A stretch of 64,000 bases of DNA from Aquila chrysaetos chrysaetos (taxonomy: Eukaryota; Chordata; Aves; Accipitriformes; Accipitridae): assembly GCF_900496995.4 (NCBI RefSeq), contig NC_044005.1, forward strand, positions 26,541,363-26,605,362. The letters run 5' to 3'. Both the position numbers and the translations under genes were made by a program. Positions 36,201-47,600 of this stretch are shown here, piece by piece; positions within the stretch are counted from its first letter, which is position 1, and each line of letters starts with the position of its first letter. The notes below the pieces were generated by a model, which saw only the letters and a program-made list of their open reading frames with translations, made no database searches and had not been told where the DNA came from.

Positions 36201-36439
36201 GGCAAACAAATCATATCGGCCTAAGCTTCTCTGATAGCCATCACTGAAAACCACACTCCATTGTAAGATGGTCCACTCCAGAGAGGCTACATTTCCGTAG
36301 TGGAAAGATCGACCATTGCAGTTATCTGTAAAGGTGTTAGTGAGGTGGAAGCAACTGTTCATAAGTATTTTATTGTGTTTAGAATTCTTAATCTCTTTTG
36401 AGAACAAAGATTCTTATTACAAAATACCCAAAACTTCTC

Positions 36440-36582
36440 CTGAGCCAGTTTTCCTATGAAGCAAGGCCCTATTTATTTTCATGTCTGAAATAAATTCTCA
36501 AATACAAACAAGCAAATAGAAAATTAAAGTGCTAAACTATTTACAGGGGATGCATGTGTGAGATGTCTGGTGTGCCAGTGCT
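36440..36582 (-). other. IFT43: IFT43 3' untranslated region (predicted)
   Basis: Non-coding sequence between the IFT43 stop codon and the expected cleavage site 10-30 bp past the first canonical poly(A) signal. It would be only about 140 bp long. A second possible AATAAA lies further on at 36368-36373, which would extend the UTR to about 36345. Confidence 0.6.
36472..36477 (-). terminator. IFT43: IFT43 polyadenylation signal AATAAA
   Basis: Canonical AATAAA on the minus strand, 106 bp past the stop codon of IFT43; it is the nearest downstream signal. A T/G-rich stretch follows on the minus strand, as expected for a cleavage site. Use of this signal against the one at 36368-36373 cannot be decided here. 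Confidence 0.65.
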
Positions 36583-36693
36583 CTAGGGCAGGCTGAGGTG
36601 GTCCTCTCTCTCAGACTGTCCCAGGTCCCACTCAGTCACTAGTTCTGAGGACACCTCTGTGAAGAGATGGTCCCAATCCCAGCTGACATCATC
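36583..36693 (-). CDS. IFT43: IFT43 terminal coding exon
   Basis: Begins right after the acceptor '...cccttggtag' in phase 0 and encodes 36 residues before TAG (36585-36583). It starts with [18 protein letters not shown] and continues VTEWD, the most conserved block of the IFT43 C-terminus, which contributes to assembly with the rest of IFT-A. The last dozen residues ([13 protein letters not shown] region) are variable among vertebrates and end a little earlier than the human protein. There is no sign of frameshift or premature stop in the conserved part. Confidence 0.97.
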   Translation of the reverse strand, partial: DDVSWDWDHLFTEVSSELVTEWDLGQSEREDHLSLP

Positions 36694-37500
36694 CTACCAA
36701 GGGAAAAAAGACAAACATGCTGAAATGTTACTGGTGACACCCAAAGGTCTCTGAGCGATGCCAAATATTCAAGATGAACACCAAAGAGAGAAACTAAATG
36801 GCAACTGCCCCGGCCAGGGAAGTCGCAGATTCAGTTGGCTAGGACAGGAATCTAGCCAGAATGAAATGTGAATCCCTGCTACAATTTAAAGATGTTGACA
36901 GAATTATTCATAATGCAAAATTCCATAAAGGACAGATTTTTTGATACTTCTTAATCTTAGCTACTCCCAGGCAGGGCTTAAAGAGGAGCCATAAAAATCT
37001 TCCACACTTCTGCTGAAGCATCTGCAATTCTGAGCTGCAGAAATCCTTTGTTGCAAGTCCTGAGCTCCCGCCCACCCCGTATTGAGGTGGTTCTGTCCTG
37101 ATTTAAAAAAATCCCTCTGCCCAAACCCCAAATGCTTTCTGCCTTTGTCCCTCTGTACCGCCCTGTAGAACCACCTGAAGCTCATGGTAGCTACCAGAAG
37201 ACAATACACAACAGAGCATTGTTTCTGCAGGGATCTGTGACAGTGCTAGGCCCTTCACATTTTCCTTACTAGCTCTTTCATACTGAAGGAGGCCAATCAT
37301 AGTGATGCCATAATCTCACACAGAGAAAGCCCTATATAGCTTTAAAATAAACTGCTGGGGAAATCAAACCTCCATCAGCTTGGACAAGTTCCTCCTCACC
37401 TCTCTCCTCCACCTCACTGACAAAGGTTTACTTTCCAAGTACAGTCTGAGACAATTAGAAGTTTTTGCCTTGTTGGTGTTCCCACAAAAGAAAGACTTAC
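36694..37500 (-). other. IFT43: IFT43 intron, 807 bp
   Basis: Intron between the last two coding exons, with donor GTAAGT at 37500 and acceptor ending AG at 36694. No repeat or regulatory element is recognised inside. Confidence 0.85.
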
Positions 37501-37563
37501 CTCTCGTAGTTCATGCTCTGGAGCCAAAACTTTGGTGAGAAGCTTCAGGTCAACTTCTCCATC
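37501..37563 (-). CDS. IFT43: IFT43 coding exon, DGEVDLKLLTKVLAPEHELRE
   Basis: A 63-bp exon of exactly 21 codons in phase 0 on both sides, bounded by acceptor '...ttcatag' and donor GTAAGT. It encodes DGEVDLKLLTKVLAPEHEL followed by RE, nearly identical to the same segment of human IFT43 (E/V and L/V-type conservative changes). It directly precedes the WDWDHLF exon in the protein. Because it is a multiple of three, skipping it would keep the frame. Confidence 0.97.
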
Positions 37564-37916
37564 CTATGAACACACACACAGAGTCACAGTCTTACAGACA
37601 GTGAGAAAGCGGACACCATCATTTCACCAGGTAGGTCTCACTAGAGACAGCCACATTTGCCTCATAAGAGACATATACTTTGTCCAGGACAACAGGAGGA
37701 GGCTCATCTGAGTAGCAGATACCACACCCACACTATTTACAGACACAAACAAGTATGAAAGCCACATTGCAGAGAGAAACAGACTTGCAGGCAGACTGCA
37801 AGTCGTTTGGATGATAGGGCTCTCTATTTTATGCAGCTGACTATCACTGTGGAGGATGATGGGAGCCTGAAAGGATAGAGAGTCACATCAGTCACCCCAT
37901 AGCAACATCCACTTAC
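37564..37916 (-). other. IFT43: IFT43 intron, 353 bp
   Basis: Short intron with donor GTAAGT at 37916 and acceptor AG at 37564. A small (CA)-repeat (about 12 bp) lies next to the acceptor near 37570. Nothing else is recognised. Confidence 0.85.
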
Positions 37917-37992
37917 CAGAGTCTGAAAGGCAGCATACTTCATTAGATCTTTGTCCAGGTCATGGTAGGTCAGCACTCGGTTCACCTGCACA
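37917..37992 (-). CDS. IFT43: IFT43 coding exon, [23 protein letters not shown]
   Basis: A 76-bp exon bounded by acceptor '...ctggttgcag' and donor GTAAGT. Its first base completes the Ser codon split from the previous exon; it then encodes [19 protein letters not shown] and AAFQTL, ending in phase 0. This matches the conserved '[21 protein letters not shown]' core of human IFT43 with only scattered substitutions (for example R to H before the DLD motif). Confidence 0.97.
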
Positions 37993-39398
37993 CTGCAACC
38001 AGAAAGGGTCAAAGTACGAGCCTGGGTAAGCGTGGAAGTACATCTGAGGAGAAGGGTGGCATGAACAGCAGTCTGGTGACACCTGTCTCGAGTGTCCACA
38101 TTGCCCATGCAGACTCTGCAGATGGATGTCCCCAGAGAGAAGCACATCTCATCCAGCAAATGAACAGTCATTGACAAATCTGTGTGCCAGGTTGTGCATG
38201 TGCATAAAAATAGGATGTGGAGCAACCACTGACTCCCTCAGAGAAGCCAGCATGCTCAGAGAAGATCCACAGACCAGCTGCAATGGCCAGAAAGAAAACA
38301 GGAACACAGTGAACATTCAAAGAGCCCCAGCGCCGTAGCAAAGCAGGCTCTGAGAGCCCCACCATACAAGCTACAGAATAGTAGGGACTTCGTGATTTCC
38401 ATATCTGAGCTGAGTCACAGCTATCATGAAATGTAGCCTTCAAAGAGAAACACAGTGTAGGGGAGTAATATACTGTCGTGCCACGATTCCCTTCACAGGT
38501 GATGCAATACTATAGAAAAGGCATGTATTAATTTAATCTCTGTTTGTGTTTGTCCATGAAAATCACTTGTCTTTTCTATTGCAGGGAGACTATGGATACA
38601 GAAGGAACAGATGGGATTATAAAAAAGAGAGAAAACAAAGAAATGAACTCTGGTGAGAGACAAAGTAATTTTAAATTTACTACCATAAAGTGTCATTTGT
38701 TTTTGTCAACAGCTATTTAATTACAATAACTACTCCATACTTGTGAGAGAGGCATCTGTGGTCAGGAGTAAGATATCCTACCCCTCCAAATAAGGGTGAA
38801 CAGATATCCCAGTCTGTGATCTTGGCAATAGGCCCAACAGAGGAGAGATGTCTTCCCTGATATGTTTAAGATAAAACCCCCAAAACTTTCATTTTTTAAA
38901 GCTTGCTGGTCTCCCTTGAGCTAACCCCAAGACTACTCTGATAACACCTTCAAACAACAGGATTGTACTTTGCAAATTAACTAGGCACTTGAGTAAGAAG
39001 GATATCCTGTAGAGGGCAAAGCAGCCTACGACCATGCATAATCAAAGTGTGTGTGATAATGCATGTGTACTGGAGGCATTTGAGGTTATACGGGCAACCT
39101 TAAATCAAGCAATTCCTCACTTTCGAGAGTTCGATTTTGCAACATCAAATATGTTACTCTAATGTAGGTTTTTGACAGAGAGAGAGAGAATATGCAGTAA
39201 TCGCTCTCTCTGCGTAATAGGAAACAAGAAATTTGCACTGTTCAGCTTGGAGCCCTGCTGCCACAATACACAGCACCAAATCCTGCTGAATGGCACTGCT
39301 GCTGACATCCAGAGAGCATGAGATAAGACGGAGTTTAATTTCACCGGCCATTTCGCACTGCTGATTAGAGCCTCAAGAGCACCTGGCAGTGCTCTTAC
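37993..39398 (-). other. IFT43: IFT43 intron, 1.4 kb
   Basis: Intron with donor GTAAGA at 39398 and acceptor AG at 37993. No clear transposon; a short GA repeat lies at 39177-39189. Confidence 0.85.
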
Positions 39399-39471
39399 CT
39401 GGGGGGAGCTGCCACTTGCATGGCCAGATCTTCCTCCTGGACTTCCTCCAAGTCAGGGATCACAGGAATGT
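39399..39471 (-). CDS. IFT43: IFT43 coding exon, [15 protein letters not shown]
   Basis: A 73-bp exon bounded by acceptor '...ttgttgcag' and donor GTAAGA. The first two bases complete the Asp codon; the exon then encodes [19 protein letters not shown] and AAPP and ends with the first two bases of a Ser codon. The IP(V/I)[11 protein letters not shown] block is the signature by which IFT43 is most easily recognised. It follows the GG-D junction of the upstream exon in frame. Confidence 0.97.
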
Positions 39472-40634
39472 CTGCAACAAGAGAAAGCAGGAGTAAGTGG
39501 GGAGTGTTGTGCTCTCCTCTCGCTAGAGACAAAGGTTCCCTTGCTTCACAGATCTGAAACAGCCTGTTTCTTATTAGAGGAAAATACAAGGGACTTATTC
39601 AGCAATGATTAAAAATCTATTGTTCAATATTAAAACAAGGCAATAAAGCTTTGAAGCTTGGGGTCAAAAGAAATCTTGCAAGAGGAGCAGATTTGGGCTG
39701 GGTAGGACTCCATAGGCCATGGACCATGCATTTGAACACAACCTTGAAGCTGAAAGAAGCCAGCTGCGCTAAACCCTGCTGCCTACTTGCCATCATCCTA
39801 AGACTGGCAAGAATTTGCTTCTTATGAGATGGGTTATCATTTTCTCGGCTCAGCCACCAGCCACCTGGACTCTGTTAGAAATGAAATGTGGGGTAAAAGC
39901 TGAGAGAAGCCATGTAAAACTACATGTTGAGTTGCTGCTGGCAGGGTCTCAGGCTGTGCAGAGGCCTGTGACCTTCCTGATAGCTGAGGAAGGAAGTGCT
40001 GGTGGTGTAGCAGATACAAAGACTAGGGAAGATGCATCTAGTTGTAATGTCATAAACCTTTTCATGATTTCCAGTGTGACCCTGGAATGGCTGACATCTG
40101 GGTCACTGGGTATTCCCAGCACAAGAACTACAGCTACTGCACCTAGAAAGGATGCTAAAGAATGGAGGAGAGGAGGAAGAACTGGGTGTACACTGAATCC
40201 TGCTAAAGCAGCAAGGCTCTGAGAGCATTGCATGCTTTTTGATTTGACAAAGTGCTGTAAACAGTTAGAGATGGAGAGAGCAAAAAAGGAGAGAGGAAGA
40301 GAAGGGAAAGTAACTGGGGGTGCAAAGCAAGGACAGAGTACAGCAGCACAGAGCTCCTTTAAAACTCAAGGCCACAAAGGCTCTCCAGTGACCCTGAGCC
40401 CTCAGACCGTGGAAAAGCTGGTGGTTCGGCCCTGGGAGGAGGTTTCACTTGCACAGCATGCGGGCAGAGCTGGCCCCTTCAGCACTGGAGCTAGCAGGCT
40501 GCTCCCGGCTTTGTTGGCAGCGCAGCCATGCCACTGCTGGACGGCAGCAGGCAGCTGGGCCTGGCTTTGCCCCGTTTTGCAGCCCAAGCTGAGATGAATA
40601 TTCAGGAGCTGGAGAGACGTTCCCACCTATGGCA

Positions 40635-40875
40635 CTCGGGGCTCTGGGCAGGGTCTTCCTGAAGAGCCCCTTGTCCGGCCGCCTGTCAGAGCTTCGCAGG
40701 CTCTCAGCTGCTGAACGTCCACTGCGTATCCCCCGGCTCGCCGGCCGGCGGGGCGGGAGGCAGCCCTCGCCCAGCTGCAGCAGGGCACGGGTCAGCCCGG
40801 GCCTTGGCGCGCTGGCCGTCCGGAGCTGGCCACACAGTGGGATTTCTCGCTAATTGGCTGCCTGGCGGAAGGCTG
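40635..40875. promoter_or_regulatory. Small CpG-rich patch in IFT43 intron
   Basis: About 240 bp with clustered CpGs (gtccggccgcc, ggctcgccggccggcggggcggg, ggcgcgctggccgtccgg). It is too short for a classical CpG island of 500 bp or more but clearly different from the surrounding intron. It could be a small regulatory element or an unmethylated enhancer; no exon is recognised with it. Confidence 0.35.
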
Positions 40876-43853
40876 AGCGGGACAGAGGCTGCCGCAAGAG
40901 CCTGGCTACTGCAAAAGGCAGTGACAGCTTGGCCGGCCTCAGCAGAGCTGTGCCTTCTAGCTCCCCAGCCACCCAAGGAGCAGGTGCCTGGAGAGAGGCT
41001 CTCCAACTACAGCAAACTTCCCAAAGACATTTAAAGGGAAACTGCAGCAACAGGCCCCAGGCCACCAGGCTGTCCCTTAGATGAGGAGACATGTGCAAGA
41101 AATGCCTCACCAGTGCGTCGCTGGGCAGCTGGGGCAGATCCCTTCCCCCTCTGCTTGTAGGGACAATACACAGTAGAAGCTACTATCCCGCCGGCTCTTC
41201 CCTGCAGGGGCTCCCAGGTCTTGGTAAAACTTGTAGCAAAATGCAATTACTGGACAAAAGCATCTCCACGGACAGACAGACTGACCTGTGGAGGCAGCTG
41301 GTAAAACCTGCTCAGTGGTAACATGGGAGAAAGTCCCTGTATATAAGCAACCAAGGAGGGAACAGACTGGTGAGAGTGGTCCAAGGGGAGGAATGAAGCA
41401 CTGTGCAGAGATGCCCTGTTAGTCCAGGCAAAGGAGCATGGGAATGAGAAACAGTGTAATCTCTCCTGAGCTAATTTATCTTTTTCAGCAGGAGACTATG
41501 AATATTGCTCAGCAAACACATCTAAACGAAGAACTACCTGGGAACAGGGCTGCCCTCACCCATGGAGCAGCATTCCCTCCAGCAGAAGAAGGTCAGATCC
41601 TTATCCTCTTTTGACAGCAGAAATGTGGAAGGTGTTTGCTGCAAACTGAATTTCTTCACCCAGTGCTCATTTTGGCAGCTATTTCTGGGGTCTCCACTTC
41701 CCAGTTCCCTTTTGCTTTTGTTGATCTCTTTTTGCACTAGAAAAAACTGTAAATTTAGGGCCAAGATCAGTGATGCCCCTTCCATTTTGCAGGTTCCCGA
41801 AGACTCCTGGATTCTCCAGTGCTGATTTTATCTCATTGCCATTGAATTCCATGCAGAGATTCCCAAACCCCTTGCAGAGCACTACCACTACTCTACATTA
41901 GCAAAATCCAGGCAATCACATAGAAATTCTTTCCAAAAGAAATTCAAGGCTCCGATATTTTAGAGACACTTTGAAAATATTTCAGACAGAAGAGCTGGAA
42001 ACGCTCTGGGGGCTCCTGCCAGCCCCTCCAACAAAGGCCAGTGCATGCTTGTTCTTACTGCGAAGCGTGGATGATTTGTCCATTTCTAGGCAGAAGCAAT
42101 GCCCTTTAGGACTGCCAGAGACTGACAGGAAACAGAACAAAAATGTCGCAAATTATAAGAAAGTATCAGCTCCCCAAGCTAACTGCTATCAGTGGCGAAT
42201 CAGCCCTGAAATATTTGGGTCTTTATTTCACTTGTTACTCATAATTTCCTCTTCCCTCTGCCAATTCCCATGGTGCCACCTCTCCACAATCCCTCTCCCT
42301 TCTCTCTCTGTACAGTTTGCAAAGTGTCTCAGTTCTCACGTTATCACCAAGGAGCCAGCCTTTCCCCTCACTCAGTCTCCAGCCCCCTCATTGTTTTTGT
42401 TGCTCTTCTTAGGACTCACATCTTTTTTTCCAGTAAGCTCTCGTAACACAGCCAAGTCATGGCACTATGTCAACTGCAGGGGCAAGAAGCACATGGGCTA
42501 TTGTGCTGCAAGAGTGTAGGCATATGCTCTACTTTTAATATTCCCATTAGCTGCAGTGAGGCTACTTACATATAACATTAGTACATGCAGAAATGTTCGC
42601 AGGACCATGTCCTCCCAGTCTCACACTGCAGCTTTTTCGAATGACAAGGTTACATTACAAACCCCCACTCTGTGTGCTTTGCTCTGTAACCCACATTTTC
42701 CCTGCCCCGCTCGGTGTGGGGGCTTCAGATCATTTTCCACAAGTCTGTGGTTTTGGTGGAGAATCTTGACACATATTTTACCGTCCAGGCTTTCATGCCT
42801 GAATTCAGTGCCCGCATACGTAAACCTTAGAAATGACTGCACAATATACCTACATGCTAAGAAGCTGCCTGTGGGCAAAAGGAAACACCTTCACAGATAC
42901 CAGGTCACTGCAATGAAGTGAACAAACAGCCTGTGCATTACAAAAAGAAAATGTTTGGTAGCTGAGAAGAAGGGGTAGCTTCAAAACCTGGAAACAAAAA
43001 ATGATTCTATGCAGTCTAGCTCTAGGTTTTAAGGAGAGGGGAAGGTTGCATTACCCAGCTGCATTTTGGAGAAGACAGCAGCTTCCATAGTCTTTAATAT
43101 CAACCGATTTTAATCAAAACTGTAGGCAAATCTCAGAAGCAACATGAAAATACCACAGTTCAGCTGTTCTTCTCTGCTTTTCTGCAGACTTTGAAATCAG
43201 AACAAACTGATATGATACTAATAGTAAGAAACATTAAAATAAAGTTGAGTTACTGGTAAAAAAATTTTAACAGGGGAACAAACTGAGTACAAACCATCTT
43301 ACCAACCTTGGTCCCAGCTGGCCTCTGAACAACATGCCACAAGGTACTGTAACCTATACCACCTCCCTCAACCAGTCTCCCCCTGACAGAACTCCTCTGA
43401 ATCTCCATTTCATATGGCAGGTAACATTCCCAGAGTGAGTGCTCCTAAAAATGACACTCACTCTTCCCCTGAGAGTGAGTATCCTGCTTTCATTTTAGCT
43501 GAAGGGAGGGGAGAATAGGTAGAAACACATGTCAGGTAGTGTTTTAGAAGCAGAAGAAATGAGTGTGTGCAATAGCAGATGGAGGGAGGAACACAAAAAC
43601 TCAGTGCATGCAGTGACCTTAAAGAGGAATGGATGAGGCTTCTCTTTATGGCTCAAAATGACTGAGAACAGAGTAATACAAAACCTTTCCCCATAGATTT
43701 CTCAGCCCATAAAGAAACAAGATATTGGCTTTAGACACTGCTTATGGTAGAGGTGTGAAAAACTGAATGAGCACCAAATGCTAGATCACCAGTGCAAACT
43801 CCCCTCTATCGCCCAGGTGATGGTGAATGAGAGTGAACAAAGAACAAAACCAA

Positions 43854-43939
43854 AATAAGTGTATCCATGCAGAAGTTATGGTGGGGTAGGAGACACAATA
43901 AGTGTATCCATGCAGAAGTTATGGTGAGGTAGGAGACAC
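43854..43939. repeat. 43-bp tandem duplication, two copies
   Basis: Copy one is 43854-43896 and copy two is 43897-43939, differing at a single base (G at 43884 against A at 43927). The near identity points to a recent local duplication within the intron. Confidence 0.95.
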
Positions 43940-44564
43940 CAGTACCAAATCTTGGCTTACAGAAGTGTTATAATATACCGCACCAAACTGATTGTCTCAG
44001 AACATCTAAGTCCCAGCATATAAGTAAGAATCGTATTTTTATTACAATAGCTGGACTGAGCTAGGTCTTACAAAAAAAGAGCTTCATGGCTAAGTTATGG
44101 CAAGACACCAACAGCATAAGGCAGAACTGTGTAGATGGTAGGAGGAAAAGATGGAGGGGAAAGACTGAGGGTGACCCATGCTACATGCAGATAACCAAAC
44201 AATAAGCAAGACACAGTGGCTTTTTAAGTCATGAACAAAGGAGGGCTTTACGTGTTCGCATTAGAGTACATGCAGTAACCATCACCTTTTTTACCTCTTA
44301 GCAAATAACTTACTGACAGCTGAGGAAGACAACTACAGAAAGCAACAAGCAGGAGGTGGAAGAACCTGCACCACCTTAATACCCATTTGCTCCTGCAAGT
44401 TGGTGAGTTGCACTTCCCTTCCCAGGCAGGGCTCATAATTTGGTTTAGTAGCAACACCTGCAGGCTGGGTCCCTTAAAATCCTGCAAGCTCACAGTAAGA
44501 TCTGGTCCTAGCTCCAAAGAACAAAGTTCTCTGTTAGATATGAGACAGCACATAAGTGGGGAGA

Positions 44565-44640
44565 GACAGAATCTGCTCAAGGTCAGGCAATAAATCAGTG
44601 GCAGAGCTGCATCTAGAAACCATGTCCCAGATTAGGCCTG
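44565..44640 (-). mobile_element. MIR-like SINE relic
   Basis: Plus-strand 'tgctcaaggtcaggcaataa', 'atcagtggcagagctgcatc' and 'agaaaccatgtccc' are the reverse complement of the MIR core ('…ggacctgggttc…agctctgccac…tgaccttgagca'). The relic is therefore in minus orientation. Old and truncated. Confidence 0.6.
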
Positions 44641-47600
44641 CAGTTAGCAGTGTGGTTGCCACTTTCTACCTGAGCTGCTTTAAGAGTGTCCCGAGCCAAC
44701 ACCCTGACACCCAAAAAAATGACTCCACCTCACGTAGTCTGATTCACTTCCCTCAACTGGGTGAGTGTTTCAAAGGCCAGTTCAGAATGGACACTCTTGC
44801 AGTAGGGACTACATTGCCCTCCCTGTCCACACACCACCATATCCAGAGAACACAGAGAAGGTAGTGGCTTCTGGAGCTGGCAGTCTCTTGCCACTGAGCA
44901 GGCATAAGAATGAAACTAACTTTAGTTTAAGTTGCTTGCTCATAAAATGTAAAACTGAAATAATTACAATATCTCTGCTGCGGCAAAACTTTGTTTTACT
45001 GAATGCTGTTACCTTCTGCATCACGTTTGGGGAATTTTAAACAGGCAAATGGAAGAAGGTCTGATTGAAGATGAAGTTAAGTGAAAGAAATTGGTCTCAT
45101 TTAGCACATGACAGGATTCATCTGTGTTCCCAAGTCCACTGAGGTAGCATCATGGGCGTTTCATATTCATGAGCTGCTGCGACACTGTGTCCCCTCATTT
45201 ACAAAGCACCGTGTTCAGCAAATTCTGTCCCTGTGGACACTCCTTGCATTTCATGGTCTTGTCAGAGAGACATCAAACACTTCAGTAACCAAATACCAGA
45301 AAATGGCTTTAATTAGCGCATCTCAACGCAATAAATAATTTTTCTCTCTAAGTGGAAAAATGGAGAATTAAAAAAAAAAGAAAAGAAAAAAGTGGAAAGC
45401 AACAGGCAAAAAAAAAAATCTTCAAAAAACCATAAGGAACAAGGGACACAGACAGCTTCTGCTGAACACACAAACAAGCTTGAAGCCTCTTGGAAGCTTT
45501 CTCAGGAGAGGAGCAGGCAAATGGAGAGGATAAAGAACATTTCTTTGGATGCTTGGACATGAATTTCACAGGGATGCCTTTCCCTGACTGGAGCTGCCCT
45601 ACTAGTAGGCCAATACGGAACAGCGTACCCGCCTGATCAGCCAGCAGGGAGATGAAAACAGTAGAGTGAAAAGCAGGCAGTACCACAGCTACTAGGGTAC
45701 TGCCTTAAAAGCTGAGACAAGAAGATAACCTGAGTGTCCCATGTCCCAAAGCACCCTTTTGAGAAAGAGAATAGTAACAGCACAACCTGGCCAAGCTGAT
45801 CGGAAAAGTCACCCAGCGAGTGGGTGCCAGAGGATTCATAGGATCTAGGGGAGGTCATGCAGCAGAGTCAGTACTGACCCTCCAGCCTTGCCTTAAAAGA
45901 TTATGCATTTGCCTTGCATCAGACAAAATAGTTTTTTCTTCTGCCACCAAGCTCTGATGATACTGTCAGCTAGATGTATGACTGGCTGGGAGGTTGGGTA
46001 GTCCGTGAGACGCTCTACTTACTTCAATAGTGTTGTGCTTTCACAGACTGCTTGGTGTGGCATGGCTTCTTCCTCACCTGAGAGCTTGCTGGGGACAGGC
46101 ATCAGGCATATTTGCTACTTCCCAAGGCTGCTACTGACACAAAGGCTCTGTCCAGTTTCAACCCCTGGGAAGAGTGAAGAGACAGGGCACAGAACAGCCT
46201 TGTCAGATGAGATGCTGGGCTCACTGCAGGGCTTCAACAGGCAATAATCCATGGCTTCTATTGTGCAAGAAGTAAGAGCAGACACTGATGGCTTTGAAGA
46301 TGAGGAATCTCTCAATGCATAGGTTTGTTCACCAGCAGCAGACAGGAGAGACTGGAGGCCAGGCTCAGGACCTGGAGTCCACCGAATTCCTGAAGTTAGC
46401 ATCAGTTAGAGTGGTGACACACCTCCTAGCCTTACCAACAGCCCCCTGACAGAGCACTATGCCTGCCCTCCTTTTTGGTAACATCTGTTTTCCTCTTTTC
46501 AAAGGCTGTTCCCTGTTCCTTTGCAGTATTCCCCTGCTGAAACATACTCAGAAGGTGGTGGGGCAGCAGATGAGAAGGCATGAGTTGCCCAGGGAGGGTC
46601 TGGTGAACTCAGAAACACAAAACCGTCCTCAACAATGCTGGAGATGAGTGATTTTGCATTAGAGCATTACTGTGGCAGGGAAAGCAGCTTCTCAGGATGC
46701 TCCTGTGGAAGTATGTTCAGGAGCAGGCGTGTCTGATTCTATTTCATCCTCTTCATGTTACGCTGGAAAAACAAGACAAACTACATTTCTTTTATGCTAA
46801 ATCCTTAGGTTTTTTATTTTTTCTTATATATATTTATTAAAAAATGCCTCTTTGATCGGCAGCACCCATGACACTTCCACATCCAGCAACTCCTCAGAAG
46901 CCTCCCTCCCTCCACACAAGGCCACCGCTGCTGACAGCCAGCCGGGTTTGATCAGAGCCACTCAGAATCGGATTTTCATAAGACAGATGAGGAATCTTAC
47001 TGCTGCTCCCTCTCATATCAGATGAGAAACTGAGGGGGAGGGGGGACGGGTCCTGAGGGAACGACACTACAATCAAGGGCTACGCAGTTCTCTCTCTGTC
47101 CCTCCACTGCTGCAATTTTCAAAGGAGTTTGCCTCAGGCAGTTTTAAATGATGGTGTCTCAATTCTGTAATCATCTTTCAAGAGCTTTTTCTTAAAGGGT
47201 ATTTTAGGTAAACCTAGTCCGTCAACTACACTTATGGACTCAGCAATCACAGACCCAATATGACTGTGTATCTACCATATCGCAGAATTTAGTGATGGAA
47301 GATGCTTACCCAGACCATCATTTTCAGCCCCCAACAAGCTGTGTCTGCTCCCTTGCAATTAAGCTGCCCGCTGCCCCTTGGCCAGTAGTCTGCTGTTTCA
47401 AATAGGACTTCAGACATATCCCTTGGGACATATTCTCTGCTTCCCCCTGCCCACTGTGGCTGTCAGGAGGGAGCTTTCCTTGAACACCAGAGGCTCTAGA
47501 TCACAATGCCAGCAGTCACTGGAGGAGTTCAAACTGGCCTGGACCAACAGCTCAGTGGAAACCATCAGGTTGGGCTGAGTCTGCCCTTCACTGACCTTGC

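Noticed and set aside
41971..42519. 182-codon plus frame antisense to IFT43 intron
   Set aside because: No domain or similarity recognised; pyrimidine-rich intron sequence.
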